Below are positions 51,785 through 60,093 of a DNA stretch of 64,000 bases, piece by piece. Location: assembly GCA_036267135.1 (NCBI GenBank), contig DATAWQ010000149.1, forward strand, positions 1-64,000. The letters run 5' to 3'. The number at the start of each line of letters is the position of its first letter. The first letter of the stretch is position 1. The notes beneath the pieces are model-generated. The model saw nothing but the letters and a program-made list of their open reading frames with translations, searched no databases and was not told the DNA's origin. This DNA comes from PALSA-505 sp036267135. GTDB lineage: Bacteria; Actinomycetota; Actinomycetes; Streptosporangiales; Streptosporangiaceae. The translations under genes and the position numbers were made by a program.

Positions 51785-51800
51785 AAGAAATTTGCCCAAT
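51785..51800. promoter_or_regulatory. RamB-like operator between aceA and its regulator
   Basis: aagaaatttgcccaat resembles the RamB site (AAAACTTTGCAAA-type) found upstream of aceA in corynebacteria and of icl in mycobacteria. It is 20 bp before the regulator start and about 85 bp before aceA, fitting repression of both. Not verified. Confidence 0.4.
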
Positions 51801-51819
51801 CTTCACATATACTGAAGTC

Positions 51820-53295
51820 ATGCCGGAGTTCGACGATGAACAATCGACATCATTCACAGTTGAGCATGAACAGGATCGGCTGACCTTCGGCCGGAGGCTG
51901 CGCCACCTGCGCCGGGCCAAGGGGCTCACCCTGGCTGATCTGGGCGCCAAGGTGGACCGGGTGCCGTCCGCGCTGTCCATGCTGGAGAACGGCCGCAGGG
52001 AGCCCAAGCTGTCGCTGCTCACCGCGCTGGCCGACGCGCTGGGCGTGCCGACCGAGGAACTCCTGCGCCGCGACCCGCCCAACCGCCGCGCCCAGCTCGA
52101 GATCGCGATCGAAGAGGCGCAGCGCGATCCGGCCTTCCGTTCGCTCGGGCTGCCCCACGTGAAGGTCGGCGCGCGGGTGCCCAACGACGTGCTCGAGCAC
52201 CTGGCCGCCCTGCACGCCGAACTGCGCAGGCAGCGGTCCAAGCCGACCGCCACGCCCGAGGAGGCCAGGGCCGCGAACGCGAAGCTCCGGATGATGATGC
52301 GCGAGCGCGGCAACTACTTCGAATCGATCGAGGAGGCCGCGGCCGGTGCGCTGGCCACGGCCGGCTACTCAGGCGGCGCCCTGTCCCAGGGCTTGCTGCT
52401 GTCGGTGGTGAGCCACCATGGGTTCACCGTGCAGTACGTGCAGGATCTGCCCAGGTCCGTGCGGTCCCTCACCGACCTGCGAAGCCAGCGGATCTACGTG
52501 AAGCAGGAGCCGGTCGGCATGCACACGGCCCGCGCGGTGCTGCTGCAGGCGCTCGGCCACTTCCTGCTCGGCCACAGCGAGCCGAAGGACTTCGCCGACT
52601 TCCTGCACCAGCGGGTGGAGGCCAACTACTTCGCCGCGGCCGTGCTGATGCCCGAGCAGGCCGCCGTGCCGTACCTGGCCGCGGCCAGGGATAACAAAGA
52701 CCTGTCCGTCGAGGACCTGCGAGACGTGTTCTCCGTCTCCTACGAGATGGCCGCGCACCGGTTCACCAACCTGGCCACCCACCACCTCGGGGTGCCGTGC
52801 CACTTCGTCAAGAACGACGAGGGCGGAGTGATCTACAAGGCCTACGAGAACGACGGCCTGGTCTTCCCGGCCGATCCGTCCGGCGCGATCGAGGGCCAGC
52901 GGATGTGCAGGCTCTGGTCCGGCCGGCAAATCTTCGCCGCCGCCGACCGGTTCTCACCGCTCTACCAGTACTCCGACACCAAGGCCGGGACCTACTTCTG
53001 CGTGGCGCACGTGGATCCGGGCCGGGAGCGCGGGTTCGCGGTCACGCTCGGCGTGCCGTACGAGCACTCCCGCTGGTTCCGCGGCCGCGAGGCCACCGTG
53101 CGCAGGCGGTCGGCCTGCCCGGACGGTGACTGCTGCCAGCGCCCGCCCGCCGAACTTGCCGCCCGCTGGGAGGGCAACGCCTGGCCGTCGGCCCGGGCCC
53201 ACTCGCACGTGCTGTCCGCGCTGCCCGCCGGCGGTTTCCCCGGCGTGGACGAGTCCGAGGTGTACGAGTTCCTCGAACGCCACGAGACCGCCTGA
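51820..53295 (+). CDS. ramB: RamB/ScfR-type XRE regulator with IrrE-like domain
   Basis: A 491-residue regulator: XRE helix-turn-helix near residues 25-80 (TFGRRLRHLRRAKGLTLADL with VPSALSMLENGRREPK), a helical linker, an IrrE/ImmA-like domain (about 185-330; AVLLQALGHFLLGHSEPKDF, in which the usual HExxH is relaxed), and a C-terminal DUF2083-type domain with Cys pairs (RRSACPDGDCCQRPP). In corynebacteria and mycobacteria RamB represses aceA and related acetate genes; the divergent arrangement here supports the same role. ATG 51820 is the first start. Confidence 0.87.
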   Translation: MPEFDDEQSTSFTVEHEQDRLTFGRRLRHLRRAKGLTLADLGAKVDRVPSALSMLENGRREPKLSLLTALADALGVPTEELLRRDPPNRRAQLEIAIEEAQRDPAFRSLGLPHVKVGARVPNDVLEHLAALHAELRRQRSKPTATPEEARAANAKLRMMMRERGNYFESIEEAAAGALATAGYSGGALSQGLLLSVVSHHGFTVQYVQDLPRSVRSLTDLRSQRIYVKQEPVGMHTARAVLLQALGHFLLGHSEPKDFADFLHQRVEANYFAAAVLMPEQAAVPYLAAARDNKDLSVEDLRDVFSVSYEMAAHRFTNLATHHLGVPCHFVKNDEGGVIYKAYENDGLVFPADPSGAIEGQRMCRLWSGRQIFAAADRFSPLYQYSDTKAGTYFCVAHVDPGRERGFAVTLGVPYEHSRWFRGREATVRRRSACPDGDCCQRPPAELAARWEGNAWPSARAHSHVLSALPAGGFPGVDESEVYEFLERHETA

Positions 53296-53321
53296 CCACA
53301 GGTCCAGCCCAGGTGGCCGGC

Positions 53322-53351
53322 CCGTTATTGTGCCGACCGTTATTGTGCCGA
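53322..53351. repeat. 15-bp duplication across the enoyl-CoA hydratase stop
   Basis: ccgttattgtgccga is repeated exactly (53322-53336, 53337-53351). The hydratase stop (tta, 53340-53342 on the minus strand) lies in the second copy. Confidence 0.85.
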
Positions 53352-54137
53352 CGGGAACTGGGGCGGGCGCTTGGCCCGAAGCGCGGTCACGCCCTCGCGC
53401 AGGTCCTCGCCCATGAACGTGAGCATCTCGTAGGCGGCTGACTGGTCAAACAGCGGCCCGGCCTGGCGCAGCCAGCCGTTCAGCGCCCGCTTGGTCAGCC
53501 TCACCGCGAGCTGGGAGCCGGTGGCCAGTGTGTCGGCCACCCGCAGCGCCTCGGTCAGCACCTCCTCGCGGGGGACGGCCTTGCTGACCAGCCCGATCCG
53601 CTCGGCCTCGGCGCCCTCGACCATCTCGCCGGTGAGCAGGTAGTAACGGGCCTTGGCCATGCCGCACAGCAGCGGCCAGACGATGGCCGCGTGATCGCCG
53701 GCCACCGTGCCGAGCTTCACGTGCCCGTCGCCCAGCCTGGCGTCGGCGGCGCAGATGCTGATGTCGGCGAGCAGGGCCACGACCAGGCCGGCCCCCACCG
53801 CGACGCCGTTGATCGCCGACACCACCGGCTTCTCGCAGTTGACCAGGTTGTAGACCAGGTCGCTCATCTCGCCGAGCATGTGGGTGACCTTGCCGTAGTC
53901 CCCGGCCATCCGCTCCACCATGGCCAGGTCGCCGCCGCCGGAGAACGCCTTGCCCGCCCCGGTCACCACCGCGACCCTGGTCTCGTCGTCCCTGGCGACG
54001 TCGGTCCAGACCCGGGCCAGTTCCGCGTGCATCGCCTCGTCGGCGGCGTTGTATCTGTCCGGGCGGTTCAGCGTGATCAGCAGCACGCCATGGTCGCGCC
54101 GCTCGAACAGCAGTCTGGAGTAGCCGCCGTAGTCCAT
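53340..54137 (-). CDS. Enoyl-CoA hydratase/isomerase family protein
   Basis: A 265-residue crotonase-fold protein. The oxyanion-hole segments are TGAGKAFSGGGDLAMVERMA and VSAINGVAVGAGLVVALLAD, and GHVKLGTVAGDHAAIVWPLL carries Asp where one catalytic Glu often lies. The family includes hydratases, isomerases and thioesterases, so the exact step is open. ATG 54137 has GGAAGGAACC about 10 bp upstream. Divergent from an acyl-CoA dehydrogenase gene, with a candidate operator between them, so both belong to fatty or branched acyl-CoA breakdown. Confidence 0.9.
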   Translation of the reverse strand: MDYGGYSRLLFERRDHGVLLITLNRPDRYNAADEAMHAELARVWTDVARDDETRVAVVTGAGKAFSGGGDLAMVERMAGDYGKVTHMLGEMSDLVYNLVNCEKPVVSAINGVAVGAGLVVALLADISICAADARLGDGHVKLGTVAGDHAAIVWPLLCGMAKARYYLLTGEMVEGAEAERIGLVSKAVPREEVLTEALRVADTLATGSQLAVRLTKRALNGWLRQAGPLFDQSAAYEMLTFMGEDLREGVTALRAKRPPQFPSAQ

Positions 54138-54281
54138 CTGGTCCAGGTTCCTTCCGTGTCGGCCCGTCCTGGCGCCCGCGAGGCCGCCGTGCGCCGGGCG
54201 GGGATCAGGTGCAAGGTAAGTATGTCGCTGTGCCCCGGCCGCGCTCGCGCCCGGCACGTTCCGGCGTGGGCTTAGCTGTGC

Positions 54282-54293
54282 TACTGTTCAGTA
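54282..54293. promoter_or_regulatory. TACTG-TT-CAGTA palindrome upstream of acyl-CoA dehydrogenase
   Basis: tactgttcagta is a perfect 5-bp-arm inverted repeat in the divergent promoter of the hydratase and dehydrogenase genes, the normal location for a TetR/FadR-type acyl-CoA-responsive repressor. No such repressor gene is in the window. Confidence 0.45.
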
Positions 54294-54359
54294 ACATACG
54301 TTCCACAGCCGGCCTGGCCCGGCCTGAACCGCACGCATGCGGCCCCCTAGGAGAGCAGC

Positions 54360-55595
54360 ATGAGTTCTGATGCCGAGACCGGCGGCACCTTCTCCCTCGA
54401 CCTGAGCGTGGACTTGCGTGAGATGCGCGACTGGGTACACGAGTTCGCCGCCGATGTGATCAGGCCGGCCGGCGCCGAATGGGATGAGCGCGAGGAAACC
54501 CCGTGGCCGGTGCTCGAGGAGGCGGCCAAGATCGGGCTGTACTCGCTCGACTTCTTCGCCACCCAGTGGCTGGAGCCGAGCGGGCTCGGCATCCCGGTCG
54601 CGTTCGAGGAACTGTTCTGGGGTGACGCCGGCATCGGCCTGTCCCTGGTGGGCAGCGGGCTGGCCGCGGTCTCGGTGGCCAGCACCGGCACCCAGGACCA
54701 GATCGGCGAGTGGGTGCCGCAGATGTTCGGCAGCCCCGGCGACATCAAGCTGGGCGCGTTCTGCTCCTCCGAGCCCGACGCCGGCAGCGACGTCGGCGCG
54801 ATCAGATCCCGCGCGGTTTACGACGAAGCCAAGGACGAGTGGACGCTGAACGGCACCAAGACCTGGGTGACCAACGGCGGCATCGCCGACATCCACGTGG
54901 TGGTGGCCTCGGTCGACCCCACGCTGAAGACCCGCGGTCAGGCCAGCTTCATCCTGCCGCCCGGCACCGCTGGCCTGTCCCAGGGGCAGAAGTTCCGCAA
55001 GCACGGCATCCGCGCCTCCCACACCGCCGAGGTGGTCCTTGACGACGTGCGGATCCCCGGTAGCTGCCTGGTCGGCGGCAAGGAGAAGCTGGACGCCAGG
55101 CTGGCCCGGGTCCGCGAGGGCGGTCGCGGCGGCGAACAGGCGGCCATGCGCACGTTCGAGGCGTCCAGGCCGAGCGTGGCCGCGATGGCCGTGGGCGTGG
55201 CCAGGGCGGCCGTGGAGTATGCCGCCGAGTACTCCCGCAACCGCGTCCAGTTCGGCCGCCCCATCGGCCAGAACCAGGGCGTGGCCTTCCAGTTGGCCGA
55301 CATGCAGGCCTCGGTGGACGCGTCCAGGCTGCTGACCTGGCGGGCCGCCTGGATGGCCCGCGCCGGCCACAAGTTCACCCACGCCGAGGGCTCGATGTCC
55401 AAGCTGGTGGCGGGGGAGACCGCGGTGCGCGTCACCGAGCAGGCCATCCAGATCCTCGGCGGCAACGGCTACACCCGCGAATTCCCGGTCGAGCGCTGGC
55501 ACCGCGACGCCAAGATCTTCACCATCTTCGAGGGCACCTCGGAAATCCAGCGCATGCTGATTGGCCGTGCGGTGACCGGGTTGGACGTCAGATAG
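54360..55595 (+). CDS. Acyl-CoA dehydrogenase
   Basis: A 411-residue FAD enzyme: N-terminal helical domain, FAD-binding FCSSEPDAGSDVGAIRSRAV and GTKTWVTNGGIADI, C-terminal helices with NRVQFGRPIGQNQGVAFQLA, and the catalytic base Glu in the IFEGTSEIQRMLIGR motif. It performs the first alpha,beta-dehydrogenation of an acyl-CoA; chain preference is unknown. AGGAGAGCAGC precedes ATG 54360. Divergent from enoyl-CoA hydratase, the next step in the same pathway. Confidence 0.94.
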   Translation: MSSDAETGGTFSLDLSVDLREMRDWVHEFAADVIRPAGAEWDEREETPWPVLEEAAKIGLYSLDFFATQWLEPSGLGIPVAFEELFWGDAGIGLSLVGSGLAAVSVASTGTQDQIGEWVPQMFGSPGDIKLGAFCSSEPDAGSDVGAIRSRAVYDEAKDEWTLNGTKTWVTNGGIADIHVVVASVDPTLKTRGQASFILPPGTAGLSQGQKFRKHGIRASHTAEVVLDDVRIPGSCLVGGKEKLDARLARVREGGRGGEQAAMRTFEASRPSVAAMAVGVARAAVEYAAEYSRNRVQFGRPIGQNQGVAFQLADMQASVDASRLLTWRAAWMARAGHKFTHAEGSMSKLVAGETAVRVTEQAIQILGGNGYTREFPVERWHRDAKIFTIFEGTSEIQRMLIGRAVTGLDVR

Positions 55596-55868
55596 TCTGA
55601 CCTGCGATTTTACGGGTCTGGTGCATGGAGGGCGGACCGCCAGGCTCGGGAATGGGGCGGCGGTTCTCGTGTCCGCATTGTCCGAAACGTGCTGGTTATT
55701 TCCCGTCGTTTCCGGACCGCGTGCTGAATCCGTGCTGATACCTGGGTGGCATAGGTCTAGACCAATCAGTGCCGCACGTGCTGGTTAGCGGGCCACCGCT
55801 GGCGGCGGTCGGTAGCCGCGCTCGCGGTCCTTCGCCTGACCGGACGCATGTGACCAACGGAGGTGCCG
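55596..55868. other. Gap before the broken defence-like gene
   Basis: A 273-bp gap with no supported gene. Its 3' end contains GGAGGTG before ATG 55869. The middle is less GC-rich (55650-55760) and could mark the edge of the following island. Confidence 0.3.
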
Positions 55869-56678
55869 ATGACCCGGCCAGGACTGGCTAGACGTGATGA
55901 CCTGCTGGGATAGCCGAGCATTGTCGCGGCAGGGGAGTTCCCCCGCCTCATCCGCCGCCTGGTGTGGGAGACGGCTCCAGATGCGGTCCAGCGCGGCTTC
56001 CCCGCGGGATCGGGGACCTCGGCCGGGGACTGGGACGGCTCCGTCCGCACCGTCACGGGCAACGCTATGGTGCCGGCAGGCCTGTCGGTCTGGGAGCTGT
56101 CAGTCGTGACTAGCGGCATAGAGGCCAAGGCGGACGGCGATTATGACAAGAGAACCAGTACTCCCGACGGTTCGCCCACCGCTGAGGCCGAATATATCGA
56201 GGCCATCCTGCGGCCCTGGCGGGACCGTCGGACGTGGGCGGCGGGAAAGAACGGCGACCAGCGGTGGAAGAGCGTACGCGGCTATGGCGTAGATGACATC
56301 GAGGAGTGGCTGGAGTCCGCGCCTGTGACGCATTCATGGGTCTCGGAACTGCTCGGGCTCGCGCCTCACGGATACCAGGCCGCGGAGACATGGTGGCGCA
56401 AGTGGGCAGCGGCGACCAGCCCGGTACTGCCGGCCGGCGTGGTGCTCGCTGGCCGGGATGACGCCGTGGCGGCTCTGGAAAGCCGCCTGAGAGGAACTCC
56501 GGCGACTACTACTATCAGTGGCGGGAGCCCGGAGGAGATGCGGGCGTTCATCGCGGCGGTCCTTGACCGGCAGGCAAGCGCGGGCGACTCCAGGTGGCGG
56601 GCGCGTGCCGCTTTCGTCGACCAGGTGACGAGCCCGCGTGGGCGTTGTCGCCGACGCGGACCCTGCGCTCTCTGCTGA
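55869..56678 (+). CDS. Fragment A of a large defence-like protein (N-terminal nuclease/NTPase-like region)
   Basis: The main frame is open from about 55914 to the TGA at 56676. The N-terminal part reads PRLIRRLVWETAPDAV, then GTSAGDWDGSVRTVTGNAMV and GLSVWELSVVTSGIEAKADG with DYDKRT, the start of large actinobacterial proteins of about 1,200 residues with a restriction-nuclease-like N-terminus and a degenerate P-loop. LAGRDDAVAALESRLRGTPA then SGGSPEEMRAFIAAVLDRQ follows where a NTPase loop would lie. ATG 55869 has GGAGGTG at ideal spacing and is in frame, but a TAG at 55911-55913 interrupts after 14 codons. The tail after about 56620 leaves the family sequence. I read it as a decayed fragment. 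Confidence 0.6.
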
Positions 56679-57649
56679 TGGCCGGGCGATGGAACCAGGA
56701 CCGTGACGCGGACCGGGCTGCTATCGCAGAGTTGGCCGGTGTCGACTACGACACGCTCCGGGAGACGCTCGCAGAGCTGAACCGGGCCAGCGACCCGTTC
56801 ATCACGCAGATCGGCCCGGCCTGGATGCTGGCCTCCGCCCAGGACGCGTGGATCCAGCTGCGCCGGGCAGTCCGCGAGGACGACCTCGGGCGGCTGGAAC
56901 CCGTGGCCCGGCGGGTCCTGCTGGAACGCGACCCGGCACTGGACCTTTCCCCGGACGACAGATGGCGTGCCGCTACCGTCGGGAAGTCACCTGCACACTC
57001 CGGGGACCTGCGCCGGGGACTTGCTGTGACGCTGGCACTGCTAGGGGTCTACGGCGAGGTGATTGACGCCGGTCACGGAGCCAGCGGTGCCCAGTGGGCT
57101 GACCGTGTCGTCCGCGTGCTGCTGCGGGAAGCCAACGCGGACGCTACAGGCGACATGTGGAATTCGCTGGCCGGCATGCTGCCGCCGCTCGCCGAGGCCG
57201 CTCCCGACGCGTTCCTGGACGGCGTCCGCGACGCAACTGCGGGATCGTCCCCGGTAATCGCCACGATGTTCACCGACAGCGGCCCGCGTACGGCAACCCG
57301 TGAGTTCTCCCGCCACCATCAGGTGCTGTGGGCGCTGGAGCGCCTTGCCTGGTCCCCGGATCACTTCGGCCGGGCTACCGGGGTCCTTGCGCGGCTCGCG
57401 GAAATCGACCCTGACGGGTACATGCGGAACCGCCCCTTCAACTCACTGGTCTCGATCCTCAGCTTGCAGTCCCCCGAGGCTCCGGCGCCGGGCGGCGCCC
57501 GGTTGGAGGTCATCGAGAGGCTGCGAGAGCGCAGTCCGGACATCGCGTGGCGGCTGATGATCGCCTTACTCCCCTCACCGCGCGCTCTGCATGACCCGGT
57601 ACAGAAGCCCGAGTTCCGCGACTGGAGGCCGAAGGAGGCGTCATCGTGA
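56594..57649 (+). CDS. Fragment B of the same large protein (central helical region)
   Basis: A 351-residue frame. Family-like sequence starts near residue 13 (EPAWALSPTRTLRSLLMAGR) and continues with QDAWIQLRRAVREDDLGRLE, RVLLERDPALDLSPDDRWRA and GKSPAHSGDLRRGLAVTLAL, as in the second half of the STAND-like proteins. Some 100 or more residues that should join it to fragment A are missing. GTG 56594 is the longest start; ATG 56678 overlaps the fragment A stop (TGATG) and could be reached by reinitiation. The frame ends in FRDWRPKEASS, with TGA overlapping the next start. Confidence 0.65.
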   Translation: MAGACRFRRPGDEPAWALSPTRTLRSLLMAGRWNQDRDADRAAIAELAGVDYDTLRETLAELNRASDPFITQIGPAWMLASAQDAWIQLRRAVREDDLGRLEPVARRVLLERDPALDLSPDDRWRAATVGKSPAHSGDLRRGLAVTLALLGVYGEVIDAGHGASGAQWADRVVRVLLREANADATGDMWNSLAGMLPPLAEAAPDAFLDGVRDATAGSSPVIATMFTDSGPRTATREFSRHHQVLWALERLAWSPDHFGRATGVLARLAEIDPDGYMRNRPFNSLVSILSLQSPEAPAPGGARLEVIERLRERSPDIAWRLMIALLPSPRALHDPVQKPEFRDWRPKEASS

Positions 57650-59400
57650 CCCCGGCCGAGCCGACCGGCTCTCTCAAGACGATCGTCGGATGGCTGATCA
57701 CGGACGCCGGGGATGATCCCCCCCGGTGGCAGCAACTCCTTGACGCGCACCGATTCCTGCCTGAGCAAGACCGCCAAGACGTACGCGAAGCGCTGGCCGC
57801 CCGAGCAAGCGCAGGGACGCTAAACAACGACGGGCGGGCCGACCTGTGGGAGGCGCTGCGCGGGTTCATCGCGCATGACCGTTCGCGCTCTGGCCGGCCA
57901 GGGGCATTGCCTGCCGCTGAACTTGACTCACTCGGTGCCATCGAGCAGTTGCTCGCGCCCTCTGATCCCATCCAGCGGTACGGGTGGCTGTTCGCGACGC
58001 AGCTCCCGGACATGGGCAGCGGGTTCCGGTTCAGCGATCCCGCATACGACGCGGCCCTGCGGGAACAGCGCACTGCGGCGATCGCTGAAGTGGAGAAACA
58101 AGGCCTTGAGACCGTGCGGGAATTCGCCGGGTACACGGTCGACGCGAGGACCGTCGGCGCGTGCCTGGCCGACGCGACGGCAGACAAGTACCACGCCGAG
58201 GCCCTTGCCATGGCTACGGCGGAACAGCCCGGTGAACGGCTCGCCGAGGGCTGGCTTGCCCGCCGGTTCCAGCAGGACGGCTGGACCTGGCTGGACCAAC
58301 TTCTCGCCGGAGAACCCGCCCCTGGGCAAGCGGCCCTGGCGCTGCTCATGTCGCGGGACTACCCAAAAGCGTGGCAGGTGGCTGATACCTGCGGGACACC
58401 AGTCGCCGAGGCATTCTGGCAGAACTTCCCGGTTAACGGCCTGGGCCATGGTTTCGGCTCTGCGGCCGAAGCCGCCGGTCGGCTGGCGCAGGCTGGGCGC
58501 ACTGCCGCGGCGCTGAAGCTGCTCATAACCTACCTTCATGATCTCGGCTTGCAGCTCGTAGATCTCCTTATCAGCCTGCTTAGCCAGTTCGCAGACACGC
58601 ACCAGGTAGACTCCGAGACCCAGCTGCTCAGCGAGTACGACTTCCGGACGGTATTCGAGTACCTAAACCAGCATGCAGACCAGGAGCGCAGTGCCCAGGT
58701 CGGGCAGCTGGAGTGGGATTTCATGGCTGTTTTGGGAGACGAGCCGCCGGTAGACCGGCTTTATGAAGCGCTCGTCTCGGATCCGGGCTTTTTCGTGGCG
58801 GTGATGGAGATATCGTGGCGGGCGTCTGACGCGGAGGATGACGAAGACGACGAGGAGGGCGCTGAGGCGGCACCAGAAGGCGAACCGCCTACCAGCCAGC
58901 AGCTACAGCAGGCTGAAAACGGCTATGTGCTGCTGACCTCGATCGATAGGCTCCCCGGGACCCAGCCAGACGGTCAGGTAGATTCCGCAGTGCTCAGGCA
59001 ATGGGTCACCCAGGTGCTGGAACGGGCAGATGCGTCCGGTCGGCGGAAAATCGCCGAGGCCCTTATCGGCCAGATCCTCGCCAATGCCCCTGGGGATGAC
59101 GACGAGACATGGCCCTGCCGACCGGTCCGGGACCTGCTGGAAGTGCTGCAGAGCGAACGTGTCGAGCAGAATCTTGCCATCAAGCTGTATAACCTCCGGG
59201 GAGCCACGGGCCGTGGCCTCCAAGACGGAGGCAAGCAGGAGCGCGAGCTAGCAGCGCAGTACCGCGCCAGTGCTGCTGGATTCGTCGGCAGCTGGCCCCA
59301 GACTGCGGCCGTGCTGCGGCAACTGGCTGACATGTACGACACGAACGCCCGCGAGGAAGAGGCCGAGGCCGAGCGGTTCCGCCAGGGTCAGCAGAAGTAG
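57646..59400 (+). CDS. Fragment C of the same large protein (C-terminal helical repeats)
   Basis: A 584-residue frame starting at GTG 57646, which overlaps the fragment B TGA (GTGA). It resumes the parent sequence with only a small loss: LKTIVGWLITDAGDDPPRWQ, RADLWEALRGFIAHDRSRS, DPIQRYGWLFATQLPDMG, and later repeats (RYLYE-like helices, TWPCRPVRDLLEVLQSERVE, GWPQTAAVLRQLADMYD-like end). An acidic stretch (DAEDDEDDEEGAEAAPEGE) lies near residue 400. It has no TM or signal. Whether it is still made as a separate subunit or is only a relic cannot be told; the open frame of 1.75 kb suggests recent damage or a working split. Confidence 0.7.
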   Translation: MTPAEPTGSLKTIVGWLITDAGDDPPRWQQLLDAHRFLPEQDRQDVREALAARASAGTLNNDGRADLWEALRGFIAHDRSRSGRPGALPAAELDSLGAIEQLLAPSDPIQRYGWLFATQLPDMGSGFRFSDPAYDAALREQRTAAIAEVEKQGLETVREFAGYTVDARTVGACLADATADKYHAEALAMATAEQPGERLAEGWLARRFQQDGWTWLDQLLAGEPAPGQAALALLMSRDYPKAWQVADTCGTPVAEAFWQNFPVNGLGHGFGSAAEAAGRLAQAGRTAAALKLLITYLHDLGLQLVDLLISLLSQFADTHQVDSETQLLSEYDFRTVFEYLNQHADQERSAQVGQLEWDFMAVLGDEPPVDRLYEALVSDPGFFVAVMEISWRASDAEDDEDDEEGAEAAPEGEPPTSQQLQQAENGYVLLTSIDRLPGTQPDGQVDSAVLRQWVTQVLERADASGRRKIAEALIGQILANAPGDDDETWPCRPVRDLLEVLQSERVEQNLAIKLYNLRGATGRGLQDGGKQERELAAQYRASAAGFVGSWPQTAAVLRQLADMYDTNAREEEAEAERFRQGQQK

Positions 59401-59724
59401 GGTCTAGCCACGAACTTCTCAGGCAGGGCTCGCCACCATCCGTGAGCCGCGCTTCGGCCAGGTGGTCAGGCACCACGATCGCGACAACGGAGTTCCAGAC
59501 GATGAGCCCCGGCCTTGCCGGGGTGGGCGCATGAAGCTGGACATTGGCGAGGAGCCACCGCCGGGGTCCACCGCAATGACGGACCGGTCGGCGCCGCAGC
59601 AAGCTCATCGCCATCGAAGAAGCCATCACCACGCCGGCCCGCACGCCGCAGCACGACGCCTCTGGGCCGACCGGTCTGGCGGCCCAGCACCCTGCCCGTC
59701 CCCCCGCACCCTTGAAGTCCTACC
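59401..59724. other. Region between the broken gene and the recombinase relic
   Basis: 324 bp with no intact gene. A few short minus-strand frames (for example VWNSVVAIVVPDHLAEARLT around 59400-59550) look like remains of a coding sequence, but I cannot name them. It probably belongs to the same degraded island. Confidence 0.3.
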
Positions 59725-60060
59725 ATGACCGCGCCCGGTTGGCCCGTCCCGGCAGAAGAAGGCCAGCCCCAACACGGTCGCCGCCTACCGCGACACCTGC
59801 CGCCTCCTGCTCGCCTTCGCCCAGGCCAGGACCGGCAAGCCCCCGAGCAAGCTCAGCCTCGCCGACCTGGACGCCACCTTGGCCGGAGCGTTCCTGAACC
59901 ATCTGGAAGACCAGCAGGGCAATGGCAGCGCCGCCCGCAACGCCCGCCTGGCCGCGATCCACTCGCTGTTCAAGTGCGCAGCCCCGAAGGCACCCGGGCA
60001 CGCCGCCGTGATCACCCCGGTTGACGCCCGGCGGCATAGCCTGTTAGCGCCCCCGTCGAC
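59725..60060 (+). pseudogene. Relic of a tyrosine recombinase/integrase (N-terminal core-binding domain)
   Basis: The plus frame through 59759-60060 reads SPNTVAAYRDTCRLLLAFAQ, PPSKLSLADLDATLAGAFLN, then HLEDQQGNGSAARNARLAAI and HSLFKCAAPKAPGHAAV. This is the SAM-like N-terminal domain of integrases of the Tn554/TnpA type. ATG 59725 (MTAPGWP) is in another frame, so a frameshift lies near the start, and the catalytic RHRY domain is absent: the frame joins unrelated sequence that overlaps the next, convergent gene. Confidence 0.7.
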
Positions 60061-60093
60061 GGAGGGCGCCCATCAGTTTGCGGATAAGCCAGA

